Shown: positions 8,195-16,526 of the stretch, piece after piece
How the letters are laid out: each line of letters starts with the position of its first letter
Numbering within the stretch: position 1 is the stretch's first letter
Assembly (NCBI GenBank): GCA_043777315.1
Contig: JAYVPW010000150.1
Coordinates: forward strand, 107,768-171,767
Direction of reading: 5' to 3'
DNA from: CAIURC01 sp043777315
GTDB lineage: Bacteria; Verrucomicrobiota; Verrucomicrobiia; Chthoniobacterales; Chthoniobacteraceae
Length of the DNA: 64,000 nt
Translations under genes and position numbers: made by a program
Notes under the pieces: generated by a model
Databases searched by the model: none
Told to the model about the DNA's origin: nothing
The model's input: only the letters and a program-made list of their open reading frames with translations

Positions 8195-9379
8195 ATGAAA
8201 ATCAGCCGGGCCACGCTGCTCAAAATTCTGATCGCACTCATTTCGACTGTCTTTTGCCTCGTGATTCTCGAGGTCGGATTCCGGCTCGTCAGCCGGCGCG
8301 ACGAAGATGGGACGTATTGGTTTCGCTCGGCGCGTCTGAAGCCGTTTCACGTGCCGGTGAATCAAGTCCGGCACGAGTTCGAGCGATACCGCGGAGCGAA
8401 CGATTCCACGCTGATTTACGATCCCGATTTGGGATGGAATCAGCGCCCGAACGTGGCGCATCACAACGACGCGGGCTTCGTCAGCATCGAGCCGCACGTC
8501 GAGCTCGCGCCGCCCGCGGATCGTCTGCGCATCGCACTCTTCGGCGATTCGTTCACGCAGGGGAGCTTCGAGGCGGGGTGGTGGCGCGCGCTCGAAACCG
8601 GGATGAACGCGTTGGGAGACAAAGCCGAGGTGCTCAACTTCGCGGTCGGCGGATACGGCATCGATCAAGCCTTCCTGCGCTGGCAGAAAGATGGCGCGAA
8701 GTATCGGCCGCACATTGTGATCCTCGGTTTCCTCGCGGACGACTGTCTGCGCGATGTGAATCTGCTGCGGCTGATGCGCGACCCGACCAGCGGCATCGCG
8801 CTGATGAAGCCGCGCTTCGTGCTCGAGGGTGACGGGCTGCGCTTGATCAATTCGCCCACGCCGCCGCCGGAGCGCGTGCCGGAAATCCTCGCGGATTTCG
8901 AGCGCTGGCCATTGAGCCGCCACGAGTGGTTTTTTTCCACGGCGGACTATCAGCAGCGGTGGTGGCGGAGGAGCCGCGCTGGCGCGGTGATCGAGGAGAA
9001 AGCGACCCCGGTGCCGAAGCATCCGAGCAATCCGGAGCTATTCCGTCTCGACGGAGAAATGGCGCAACTGGCGCAGCGGATTTTGCGAAAGATGCATCGC
9101 GAAGTGGAAGCCGGGGGCGGGTCATTTTACGTGCTCCATCTTCCGCGACCGGCGGACATCGCGCTGCTCCGCACGCGCGGAGAACTGCCGTATCGGGATC
9201 TACTCGCGAGTCTGAAGTCCGAGCATTCCGTGATTCAACCGGAGGAAATGATGCGCGTGAGTTCCGAGAAAGATCCGGACGCCTTTCCCCGCGACGGGCA
9301 CTACGGCGCGAATCTGAATGCGGCGCTCGGGCGTTTCGTTGCGCAGGAATTGCACGCCCGCCGGAAAATCGCGCCGTAA
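8195..9379 (+). CDS. Membrane-anchored SGNH/GDSL hydrolase
   Basis: 394 residues: an N-terminal signal anchor (about 9-30), then an exported SGNH hydrolase domain. Block I with the nucleophile Ser is in ALFGDSFTQG (about residue 110), a later NFAVGGYG block supplies the oxyanion Gly, and DGHYGANLN near the C-terminus supplies the catalytic Asp/His. Such proteins add or remove acyl groups on exported polysaccharides, or act as esterases. The frame is open upstream, but the ATG at 8195 (MKISRATLL) gives the membrane anchor and lies outside the divergent carbamoyltransferase. It is convergent with the next glycosyltransferase gene (27 bp). Acetyl- or acyl-modification of the glycan is the best guess. 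Confidence 0.82.
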   Translation: MKISRATLLKILIALISTVFCLVILEVGFRLVSRRDEDGTYWFRSARLKPFHVPVNQVRHEFERYRGANDSTLIYDPDLGWNQRPNVAHHNDAGFVSIEPHVELAPPADRLRIALFGDSFTQGSFEAGWWRALETGMNALGDKAEVLNFAVGGYGIDQAFLRWQKDGAKYRPHIVILGFLADDCLRDVNLLRLMRDPTSGIALMKPRFVLEGDGLRLINSPTPPPERVPEILADFERWPLSRHEWFFSTADYQQRWWRRSRAGAVIEEKATPVPKHPSNPELFRLDGEMAQLAQRILRKMHREVEAGGGSFYVLHLPRPADIALLRTRGELPYRDLLASLKSEHSVIQPEEMMRVSSEKDPDAFPRDGHYGANLNAALGRFVAQELHARRKIAP

Positions 9380-9406
9380 AAAGCGCGCGGAGTTTTCAGC
9401 GGAAAC

Positions 9407-10570
9407 TCACGAGGATTTCGCGGGTGGCGCGGGCTCCCAGCGATGCGCCGCGCCGCGCGAGCAATAGAGCCAGAAGGCGCGGACGATACTCCAGTTGAGG
9501 AAGACGAATCCGCCCGGCAGCGAGAGGATGCGGGAGCGAAACCGAGACTGCAAAAGTCCGAGCGCGGCGCAAAAATAAAAGAGGCACTGCAGGCCGAAGA
9601 TCAAGCGGTAGAGCGGCTCGGCGAGCAGCGCCGCATTTGCCGTGAAGGCGAGGAGCAGGAACGCGGGGGCGCACAGGCGGAGATATTTGTGCGAGAGGAG
9701 CTGCCACCAGAGCCGGTTGCGCCAGGGCACGAGCCACGCGGGATGACGGAACAAGCACTGGAAATTTCCGGCCAGCGTGCGGCGTTTGCGCACGCGTTCG
9801 GAGGCGGGTTCGAGGGGCTGCGGATCGAAGGCCAAGGCTGCGGGATCGTGCAGGACGCGATAGCCGGCGACGGCGATGCTCATCGGGATGACGACATCGT
9901 CGAGGATCGTGTCGGGGGCGATCGGCGAGAAGAGCGTCCGCCGGAGGGCATAGACCGCGCCGGTGCAGCCGATGCAGGAGTCGAAGCGCGCTTCCGCGGC
10001 GCGGATCGTTTTTTCAAATCGCCAGTAGGCATCGACCGCGGAACCGATGCCGCTGCGCGCGCCGTCGATTTCGAGCGCGCCGCTGACCGCGCCGATTTTG
10101 GGATCGGAGAAATGCGCGGCCAGACGGCGAATCGTGTCGGGCGCGAAGCGTTGGCGGGCATCGGCGAAGACGACGAGTTCTGAATCGGCCAGCGCGAACG
10201 CGGCATTGAGGCAGGCGGCTTTGCCGGATCGCTCGCCGTGAATGAGCAGACGGACACGCGGAGACTGGCACGCTTCTGCGCGCGAGACGGTTTGGTCCGT
10301 CGAGCCATCCGAGACGAGAAGGACGCGAAGTTTCTCGGGCGGATAATCCGCCGCGAGCAGGTTCTCGATTCGGTCGGCGATGCGGTTTTCTTCGTTGTGG
10401 ACGACGAGGATGACGCAGACGTCGAAGGTCCCTCGCTCGGGTGCGCGTGAGCCAGGAAGCGGTCGAATCTTCGCGAGAAAACCGATGAGCCAGCGGTAGC
10501 CGACGAAGGTGTAGGCGAGCAGCGCGACGCTGAACCAAAAGACCGGCAGCGAAACGGCGCGCAGGATCAC
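9407..10570 (-). CDS. Family 2 glycosyltransferase, membrane-bound
   Basis: 387 residues. One N-terminal membrane helix (about 5-25) precedes a GT-A fold domain: VILVVHNEENRI nucleotide-binding start, LLVSDGSTDQT (Asp of the first metal/nucleotide site), VVFADARQRF in place of the usual DxD, and an acceptor region with ILDDVVIPM. The C-terminal half has several hydrophobic segments (about 300-370). It resembles processive or membrane GT2 enzymes such as hyaluronan-synthase-like transferases, but lacks an obvious QxxRW; RKRRTLAGNFQ occupies that position. Last gene of the minus-strand glycan operon, 31 bp after the polymerase. The sugar is not predictable. Confidence 0.88.
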   Translation of the reverse strand: MILRAVSLPVFWFSVALLAYTFVGYRWLIGFLAKIRPLPGSRAPERGTFDVCVILVVHNEENRIADRIENLLAADYPPEKLRVLLVSDGSTDQTVSRAEACQSPRVRLLIHGERSGKAACLNAAFALADSELVVFADARQRFAPDTIRRLAAHFSDPKIGAVSGALEIDGARSGIGSAVDAYWRFEKTIRAAEARFDSCIGCTGAVYALRRTLFSPIAPDTILDDVVIPMSIAVAGYRVLHDPAALAFDPQPLEPASERVRKRRTLAGNFQCLFRHPAWLVPWRNRLWWQLLSHKYLRLCAPAFLLLAFTANAALLAEPLYRLIFGLQCLFYFCAALGLLQSRFRSRILSLPGGFVFLNWSIVRAFWLYCSRGAAHRWEPAPPAKSS

Positions 10571-10601
10571 GAGAGAAAATGGGCGGCCGCGGCGAGCCAG
10601 C

Positions 10602-12056
10602 TCACATGCGCTGAATCGCCAACTGCCACATTCGCAGGACGCCGTAGGTCATGGTGGCGATGATGGCGAGATCGATCAGGCCGATTTTGTTCCAACGATT
10701 GAGCGGGGCGGTGATGGCTTGCGCCGCCGCGGTTGAAAGTTCGGAGGAATGAACCTCCACGGTTTGAATTGGTGGCGCGGCTCCGAGTGCGAGAACCGCA
10801 TCGGAGCTGCTCGCACCGGCGAGCGCAGGTTGCGGGACGAAAAGGCCGCGCCATTTCGGCAGCGCCGGCGTGAGCGCACTTTCCTCGGCCGGCTCCTCCA
10901 TGCAGATGCCGCGGAGGTGGCGGTGCAGCGCCGCGGTCGCCGCGGTGAACATGAAAAAGGTGGGCCGGTAGGCGAGGTCCACCATCCAGCACGAGACCAT
11001 GTACGTGAGGACCAGAACGAACAGAATGCGCCGAATGCGCTCTTCGTCGTCGGTCGCGGTCTTTGCCATCATCAGGGTTCGCAGGTTGCAGTAGAGGATT
11101 CCGACGAAGAGAAAGAGGCCCACTTTTCCGGTCTCCGCGCCGGTCTGCACGTAGGAGGAATGCGCGGCCTTCCCGTAATGGTGCGCGGCAAAAAAGCTCT
11201 TCAGCCACTGGGCGTGCCCGATGCCAAATGTCTTGCTCTGGATCATTTTCATCCCGTGTGTGAACGCGGCGACGCGGCCCATGATTGCTCCATCGGTCTT
11301 GGAGCGATCGAGTTCGTTCATGCGCGGCAGTTTCCAAATGACCACGCCGCCGAAGAAAATCGCGAGCGTGATGATCGCGGCCTGGACCGCCTTTGGCCGC
11401 CCGAACGTCGCCGTGGCGACGACCGTGATGCCAGCGACGAGGAAACTGCCTTTGGAAAACGTGAGGTAAATGCACCAGAGCGGCAGGCCGATGAGCGCGT
11501 AGCCGACCTCCTGCAAAAAGATGGGCCGCCGCCAGATGCTGAAAAAGAAGAGCATCGGAATGGCAGGAACGACGTTGTGGCCGAGCGCGTTCGGATTGCG
11601 GAAGATGGAGAGATTCAGCGCGAGGCGTCCCTTCATCCGACCCTCGGTCAGGTCGTAGCTGCCGAGCGGGTCGAAACCGTACTGGCTCGCGATGGCGAGG
11701 GCGGCGATGGCGATGATGAGGAAGGTCCACCAGCCGACGAATTGCTTGATGCGCGGCAGCGTCACCAGCGTCTGGACGATGATGATGTAGGTCAGGAAAA
11801 GGCTGTTGGTGGCCTTGAAAGTCTCCCACGGCGTCGGCGAGGTCAGGACCAGCCAGAGCCAGAAGGCCAGTACCATCCAGTCGTGCGGGGTGCGGAAAAG
11901 ATTGCCCCATTTCAGGCTCCGCTCGCGGAAGAAAAGCGACAGCAGCGCGAAGCCCATGACGAGTTGCGCGAAGTGGACCTTGGAGAAAAGCTCACCCCAT
12001 TCCTGCGGACGGATGTAATACATCACGAGGAAAAGGATGATTGAAACGAAGTCCAT
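10602..12056 (-). CDS. O-antigen polymerase/ligase-like membrane protein (Wzy/WaaL superfamily)
   Basis: 484 residues, about eleven hydrophobic segments. The start, MDFVSIILFLVMYYIRPQEW, is followed by membrane helices to about 240, a large loop (about 240-340) and helices after it. The loop holds FGIGHAQW and AHSSYVQTGAETGKVGLFLF, the His/Glu-Gly pattern typical of Wzy_C/WaaL/PglL proteins, and TFSKGSF just before it. Residues about 390-450 form an Ala/Pro-rich cytoplasmic stretch, with a final helix at the end. Encoded within the glycan operon between a GT4 (4 bp upstream) and a GT2, it is the best candidate for polymerising the repeat unit. A ligase role cannot be excluded. Confidence 0.85.
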   Translation of the reverse strand: MDFVSIILFLVMYYIRPQEWGELFSKVHFAQLVMGFALLSLFFRERSLKWGNLFRTPHDWMVLAFWLWLVLTSPTPWETFKATNSLFLTYIIIVQTLVTLPRIKQFVGWWTFLIIAIAALAIASQYGFDPLGSYDLTEGRMKGRLALNLSIFRNPNALGHNVVPAIPMLFFFSIWRRPIFLQEVGYALIGLPLWCIYLTFSKGSFLVAGITVVATATFGRPKAVQAAIITLAIFFGGVVIWKLPRMNELDRSKTDGAIMGRVAAFTHGMKMIQSKTFGIGHAQWLKSFFAAHHYGKAAHSSYVQTGAETGKVGLFLFVGILYCNLRTLMMAKTATDDEERIRRILFVLVLTYMVSCWMVDLAYRPTFFMFTAATAALHRHLRGICMEEPAEESALTPALPKWRGLFVPQPALAGASSSDAVLALGAAPPIQTVEVHSSELSTAAAQAITAPLNRWNKIGLIDLAIIATMTYGVLRMWQLAIQRM

Positions 12057-12059
12057 TTT

Positions 12060-13172
12060 TTAGCGGCACGGTGCTGCTGCGGCTGCGCGGTAGAGGCGCT
12101 CGTAGGCGTCGATCATCGCGGCGAGAGAAAAGTGTTTTTCGACTTTCAGGCGCGCAGCGTGGCCGAATTTAGCGAGCTTGTCGGGCTCGGCAAGCAGTGC
12201 GGCGAGTGCGGCGGCGAGCGATGCAGACGTGTGAAGATCGGCGATGACTCCGTCGCTTTCGCTGGTGATCGCCTGCTCGTGGCCGCAGCCGGTGTTGGCG
12301 AGGACCGGCACTCCGCACGCCATCGCCTCGAGCGCGGCGTTGGAGAGCCCCTCGTTGGCGGAGGGGATCGCGAGCAAATCGAGCGCGTGGTAAAACGGGA
12401 CCGGGTCGCGCTGAAATCCGGCGAGATGAATGCGCTCCTGCTGCGGACTCCGGGCCACGCGCTCGCGGACGGATGACTCGTTCGGCCCGCCACCGCCGAT
12501 GATGAGGAGGCGCGCAGATGGGAAACGCGGGGCGATGTTTTCAAACGCCTCGATCAAAAGGTCGTGGCGTTTGAAAGGTCCGAATCGGCCGGAGATGCCG
12601 ATGAACACGGCATTCGCGGGCAGACCGAGAGCGGCGCGCGCCTCCTGCTGGTCCGCGGGTGCGAACCGGGTGGCGTCCACGCCGTTGGGGATTGCGGAGA
12701 TATTCCCCCGGGGAAATCGGAGTTCTGTGAGCTGGTCGCGGATGCCGTCTGAGACGGTGTGAACCTGGCGACAGGCGCGGTAGAGCCAGCGTCGCTGGCG
12801 GAGGCGGCGCGGGGTCAGTTCGGCGTCGGTGAGCTGGCTGTGCTCGCCGTGGACCATTGGCAAGCGCGTGCCCCAACCCGTCGCGAGGCTGCTGTAAATC
12901 AGTGGCCCGAGGTTGTGGCTGTGAATGACCTGCGGACGGACTTGTGAAATCAGGCGGGCGAGCCGGAGCGTGGCGCCCCACGAAAAGCCGCCACTTTTAC
13001 CGAGCACCTCCACGAGTTCGGGCGCGGGCAATCGGTCGGCGAATGCGCCGCGGCGCTCCAGGCAGGCGACGTGCATTTCGAACCCGCGGGAGTGCAGGCC
13101 GCTCGCGATATTCACGATCCCGTTTTCCATTCCGCCGGGTTCCAGCGAATTGACGACGTGGAGGATTTTCAA
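12060..13172 (-). CDS. Family 4 glycosyltransferase
   Basis: About 370 residues from a TTG start at 13172 (reads LKILHVVNSLEPGGMEN). The start gives the normal GT-B N-terminus and overlaps the stop of the upstream GT2 as TTGA. A longer frame to 13289 would overlap that gene by 121 bp and adds a non-family N-terminus. N-terminal acceptor domain with GGMEN; C-terminal nucleotide-sugar domain with ISGRFGPFKRHDLLIEA, IIGGGG and the EX7E region SANEGLSNAALEAMACG. Soluble or peripheral retaining transferase working on the lipid-linked repeat unit. Sugar specificity is not readable. Confidence 0.88.
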   Translation of the reverse strand: MKILHVVNSLEPGGMENGIVNIASGLHSRGFEMHVACLERRGAFADRLPAPELVEVLGKSGGFSWGATLRLARLISQVRPQVIHSHNLGPLIYSSLATGWGTRLPMVHGEHSQLTDAELTPRRLRQRRWLYRACRQVHTVSDGIRDQLTELRFPRGNISAIPNGVDATRFAPADQQEARAALGLPANAVFIGISGRFGPFKRHDLLIEAFENIAPRFPSARLLIIGGGGPNESSVRERVARSPQQERIHLAGFQRDPVPFYHALDLLAIPSANEGLSNAALEAMACGVPVLANTGCGHEQAITSESDGVIADLHTSASLAAALAALLAEPDKLAKFGHAARLKVEKHFSLAAMIDAYERLYRAAAAAPCR

Positions 13173-14191
13173 CGCGAGCCCAGCGGAATTGCCGATTTCG
13201 ATCCGCGAGAAACGAGGAATTTTGCCAAGGCTCGGAGGCGAAAAAGCGGCGGCTCGTTGATTCTTTGCGGCTGGAGAAAGAACGGACACAATACGAGGGA
13301 GCCAAGCATGTAGGCCAAGGCGCGGGTGCGGCGACCTTCGTCAAAATGAGTCCACGCGATTTGAAAAAAATGGACTGACCAGGCCCGGAGCCAAAAAGAG
13401 ATGTCGGAGCGAGGAACAGCGCGGGCAGAGAACGCTTTGCGCAGGACGGTGCGGGAGTTCCGCTTCATCCGGGTCGCGTTTTTGCTCATATTTCCCGGAT
13501 GCCGCCGGATGAGCGCGAGCGGCCGACCGATGAACCAAACCCGGCGATGCGTCGCGATGCGAATCCACATGTCGCGATCTTCCGAGCTGCGGAGCGATGA
13601 ATCGAAACCTCCGTGGCGTTCAAACACTTCGCGGCGCGCGACGATGGAAGAGGAGAGCGGTCGGTTGCGCAGGACGAAATCCCGCGTGGTCAGTTCGCGG
13701 TCGTTCTGCGGAGACGAGCGGCGCGACGCGAGCGGGTGACCTGCCGTATCGATGCGCGCGGTGTTCGCCGCGATCAGGGCGAAGTTTTCATCCAGCTCAG
13801 CGAATTTCCGCATCACTTCGGCGAGGAAGTCCGGTAGCCAAGAATCGTCCGCGTCGAGGAAGGCGATGAATGGCATTCGCGCCGCACGGATGCCGGCATT
13901 CCGGGCCGCGGAAAGTCCGGCATTTTCCTGCCAGAGATAGCGCACCCGCGGATCAGTTTCGTGGGCGACGACTGCGCGCGTCGAGTCGGTGGAGCCGTCG
14001 TCGATGACGAGAATCTCGAACGAGCGATGCGTTTGCGCGAGGACGGACGCAATCGCGCCGGGCAGAAACTGCGCGTAATTGTGCGCGGGAATGACGACGG
14101 AGACGCAGGCGTCGTCAGGATTGCCGAGGGATTCAGCGCCGATTCCGGGGACTTGTATCGGCTGAAAAAAAGGCGCGGACCCACGACTCAT
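13169..14191 (-). CDS. Family 2 glycosyltransferase
   Basis: About 340 residues. GT-A domain with VSVVIPAHNYAQFL, ILVIDDGSTDST, AGLSAARNAGIRAA and the metal-binding FLDADDSWLP, then SSEDRDMWIRIA as the catalytic-base region. The ATG at 14191 shares one base with the stop of the BY-kinase gene (TGATG), and a GTG three bases earlier is the alternative start. The C-terminus is amphipathic rather than membrane-spanning. Inverting, soluble or membrane-peripheral transferase of the exopolysaccharide repeat unit. It is translationally coupled on both sides, so it is firmly part of the operon. Confidence 0.9.
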   Translation of the reverse strand: MSRGSAPFFQPIQVPGIGAESLGNPDDACVSVVIPAHNYAQFLPGAIASVLAQTHRSFEILVIDDGSTDSTRAVVAHETDPRVRYLWQENAGLSAARNAGIRAARMPFIAFLDADDSWLPDFLAEVMRKFAELDENFALIAANTARIDTAGHPLASRRSSPQNDRELTTRDFVLRNRPLSSSIVARREVFERHGGFDSSLRSSEDRDMWIRIATHRRVWFIGRPLALIRRHPGNMSKNATRMKRNSRTVLRKAFSARAVPRSDISFWLRAWSVHFFQIAWTHFDEGRRTRALAYMLGSLVLCPFFLQPQRINEPPLFRLRALAKFLVSRGSKSAIPLGSR

Positions 14192-16371
14192 CACGCATTT
14201 TCAAGGGTCTGCGTGTGGTAGTAGTAGTCGTGGGAGTAGTAGTAATACTGGTAGTAGTTCTGCGTGGCGCTGAGGTCGAGACGGTTGAGTACGAAGCCGT
14301 AAAAATTGGCTCCGTTCGCCTGCAGCATTTCGATCGCGGCCTTCATGTTCCGAATCGGCGTGTGCCCGCTCCAGATGACGAAGAGCACGCCGTCCATGTG
14401 CTTTTGCAGAACCGAGGTCTCGGAAAGTCCGAGCACCGGCGGGGTGTCGATGACGATCCGGTCGTATTTGCTGCGCAGCAGCGCCATGAGAGCGCTGAAC
14501 TTTTCCGATCCGAGCAATTCTGTTCCCGTTTCGAGATGCCGGCCCGCGCTGAGCATCGTCAGATTTTCATGCGTTGTCGGGCGGCAGGCTTCCTCGATCG
14601 TGGCCTCTCCGAGGAGGACATTGCTCAGGCCGGGGCTCTTCCGATATCCGAAGAGGCGGTGAAGACGCCCGCGGCGAAGGTCGGTATCGATGAGCAGCGT
14701 CCTCGCGCCCATGTGGGCAAACGAGATCGCGAGATTGGAGGAAACGACCGTCTTCCCCTCTTTCGGCATCGCGCTTGTGACCATCATCACATGCGGTGCT
14801 TTGGAAAGTGAACCCATCGAGAGGAGGTTCGTTCGGATGACGCGGAAGTTTTCGACGAGGCTCGTGCGCTTCGATTCCTCATGGTCAATCAAAGTCGGCG
14901 CATCGGACGTCTCGATCTTCGGAACGATGCCCAAGCCGCGGAGTTGGAAGGCCGATTCGACCTGCTCGAGGTTGGAAAGCGTATGGTCCAGATACTCGAT
15001 CAGGAACGGCACCCCGAGCGCGAGGATGATCCCGAGGATGAGGGAAAATACGACGAGTTTGGCCCGGTTGGGAGAGACCGGTTCATCGTGAATATCGGTG
15101 ATGCCGGCAAAGGTGAGGTCGATTCGCTCCTTGTCGTTTGCGAAATCGATGGCCTCGATCCGTTGCATCATCTGCTTGTAGATGCTGTTCCAGCGCAGTT
15201 GACCGTTATCGAAAAGGGTGCTGTCGAGCTTGATCAGATCGGCCTTCTTGTTCACGTCGGCGTACTGCGGGAGCTTTTGCTCGAGATCCTGTTTTTTGTT
15301 TAGGAGGTGCTGGAATTCTACGTCCAGCCGGTTTTTGGCGACCTGAAATTCCGCATCGAGATGCTTCTCGATCTCGTCCAGTTGCTTGTGCAACGCGATC
15401 ATTTTCAGGTGTCCCGGGAGATAGGTTTGCGAGGCCTCCTGGACCGCATTCTTGATGCGCTGCTGCTCTTTTTCCAGACCCTCCCACGGCTTGTCCGATG
15501 AAATCATCGACGGAAGCACAACGGTGGAATTGGAAGAAGTCTGGCCGCCGTTCTTGTGATCTCGCGGCTCCGTTTCGTCTCCTAAATTGGCCTCTTGCAA
15601 CATCGATCCCAGAAAATTGATCTCCGGTGCCTTCGCCGCGACGGTCGCGATGAGCGAAAGTTTAGTGACGCTGTTGAGCGCGGGATCTTGAACTTGCACC
15701 CGCACGCGACCGAGGTCGTCGAGGCGTTTGTGGATGCGGACGAGTTCCACCGGAATGCTCCGCATCTCATTCAACTCGATGAGGGTTTTCTGGGAATCCC
15801 GCTCATCCTTGAAATCGAAACGCTTGCCGATGTTGTCCACAAGCTTGTTTCTCACCTCTTCGGTTTCGCGGGTGTACGCCTCGAAAATCTCGTCCCGGTC
15901 CCGTGCGCGTTTCTCTTTCCGGTAGGCCAAAAACTCGGCAATCAGCGTCTCGGCCCACTTGTGGGCGAGCGGCGCGGAGGTGGGCCAGACTTCGATCTCG
16001 ATGTTCTTTTCGGAGTTCTGGTGGACGGTGGTCTTGAGGATGTATTTGAGCCCGATCTCACGCGAACTGCCTCTCAAACCGAGCTTCCGCGCCGTCCGCT
16101 CGACAATGTGCGGAGCGGTCAACTCCCTCATCACGGAACGAATTCGCCCATCGTGATAAATTTTGTCCGTGTCCACCGGGAGCGGCAGATAATCCATCTG
16201 GACGAGCGAACGGGAGAAATAAACCGGCCGCGCATAGACGTAGTAAACCAGCCCCGCGCACATGCTCGCAGAGAGGAGCAAGAACATCAGCCGCAGGTGC
16301 TTGCGGGCGATGGCGACGTACATGATGACGTCGTGCAGATTGAGAACTCGTTTTTTTAAACCGGGGATCAT
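14191..16371 (-). CDS. Polysaccharide co-polymerase / BY-type tyrosine autokinase (Wzc-like)
   Basis: 726 residues. N-terminal Wzz domain with membrane helices near 28-48 and 440-460 and a long periplasmic coiled-coil segment (about 140-400), followed by a cytoplasmic BY-kinase: Walker A in AMPKEGKTVVSS (about 533), Walker A' in LLIDTDLRRGR, Walker B in RIVIDTPP. The C-terminus is a tyrosine cluster (NYYQYYYYSHDYYYH), the autophosphorylation tail. It controls chain length and export with the Wza-like protein. The kinase is fused to the co-polymerase, as in Proteobacteria, rather than split as in Firmicutes. No cognate low-molecular-weight phosphatase (Wzb) is seen in the window. Confidence 0.94.
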   Translation of the reverse strand: MIPGLKKRVLNLHDVIMYVAIARKHLRLMFLLLSASMCAGLVYYVYARPVYFSRSLVQMDYLPLPVDTDKIYHDGRIRSVMRELTAPHIVERTARKLGLRGSSREIGLKYILKTTVHQNSEKNIEIEVWPTSAPLAHKWAETLIAEFLAYRKEKRARDRDEIFEAYTRETEEVRNKLVDNIGKRFDFKDERDSQKTLIELNEMRSIPVELVRIHKRLDDLGRVRVQVQDPALNSVTKLSLIATVAAKAPEINFLGSMLQEANLGDETEPRDHKNGGQTSSNSTVVLPSMISSDKPWEGLEKEQQRIKNAVQEASQTYLPGHLKMIALHKQLDEIEKHLDAEFQVAKNRLDVEFQHLLNKKQDLEQKLPQYADVNKKADLIKLDSTLFDNGQLRWNSIYKQMMQRIEAIDFANDKERIDLTFAGITDIHDEPVSPNRAKLVVFSLILGIILALGVPFLIEYLDHTLSNLEQVESAFQLRGLGIVPKIETSDAPTLIDHEESKRTSLVENFRVIRTNLLSMGSLSKAPHVMMVTSAMPKEGKTVVSSNLAISFAHMGARTLLIDTDLRRGRLHRLFGYRKSPGLSNVLLGEATIEEACRPTTHENLTMLSAGRHLETGTELLGSEKFSALMALLRSKYDRIVIDTPPVLGLSETSVLQKHMDGVLFVIWSGHTPIRNMKAAIEMLQANGANFYGFVLNRLDLSATQNYYQYYYYSHDYYYHTQTLENA

Positions 16372-16526
16372 TTCAGGGGATGAGCGTCAGCAAGTGAGCA
16401 AAAAGAAGACCAGGTGGGAGGCGAGATGCGAACGTAGCGCACTTCGCCACTTTCGCCACTGCGGCACGCATTTCATTCCGGTTTTTTTTTAAAAAAACGG
16501 CGGGACGGTGCGCGCGGATCAGCGGA

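Noticed and set aside
12060..13289. Longer start for the GT4 gene (39 extra residues)
   Set aside because: Would overlap the upstream GT2 by 121 bp and the added residues do not fit a GT-B N-terminus; the TTG at 13172 overlapping the stop is preferred.
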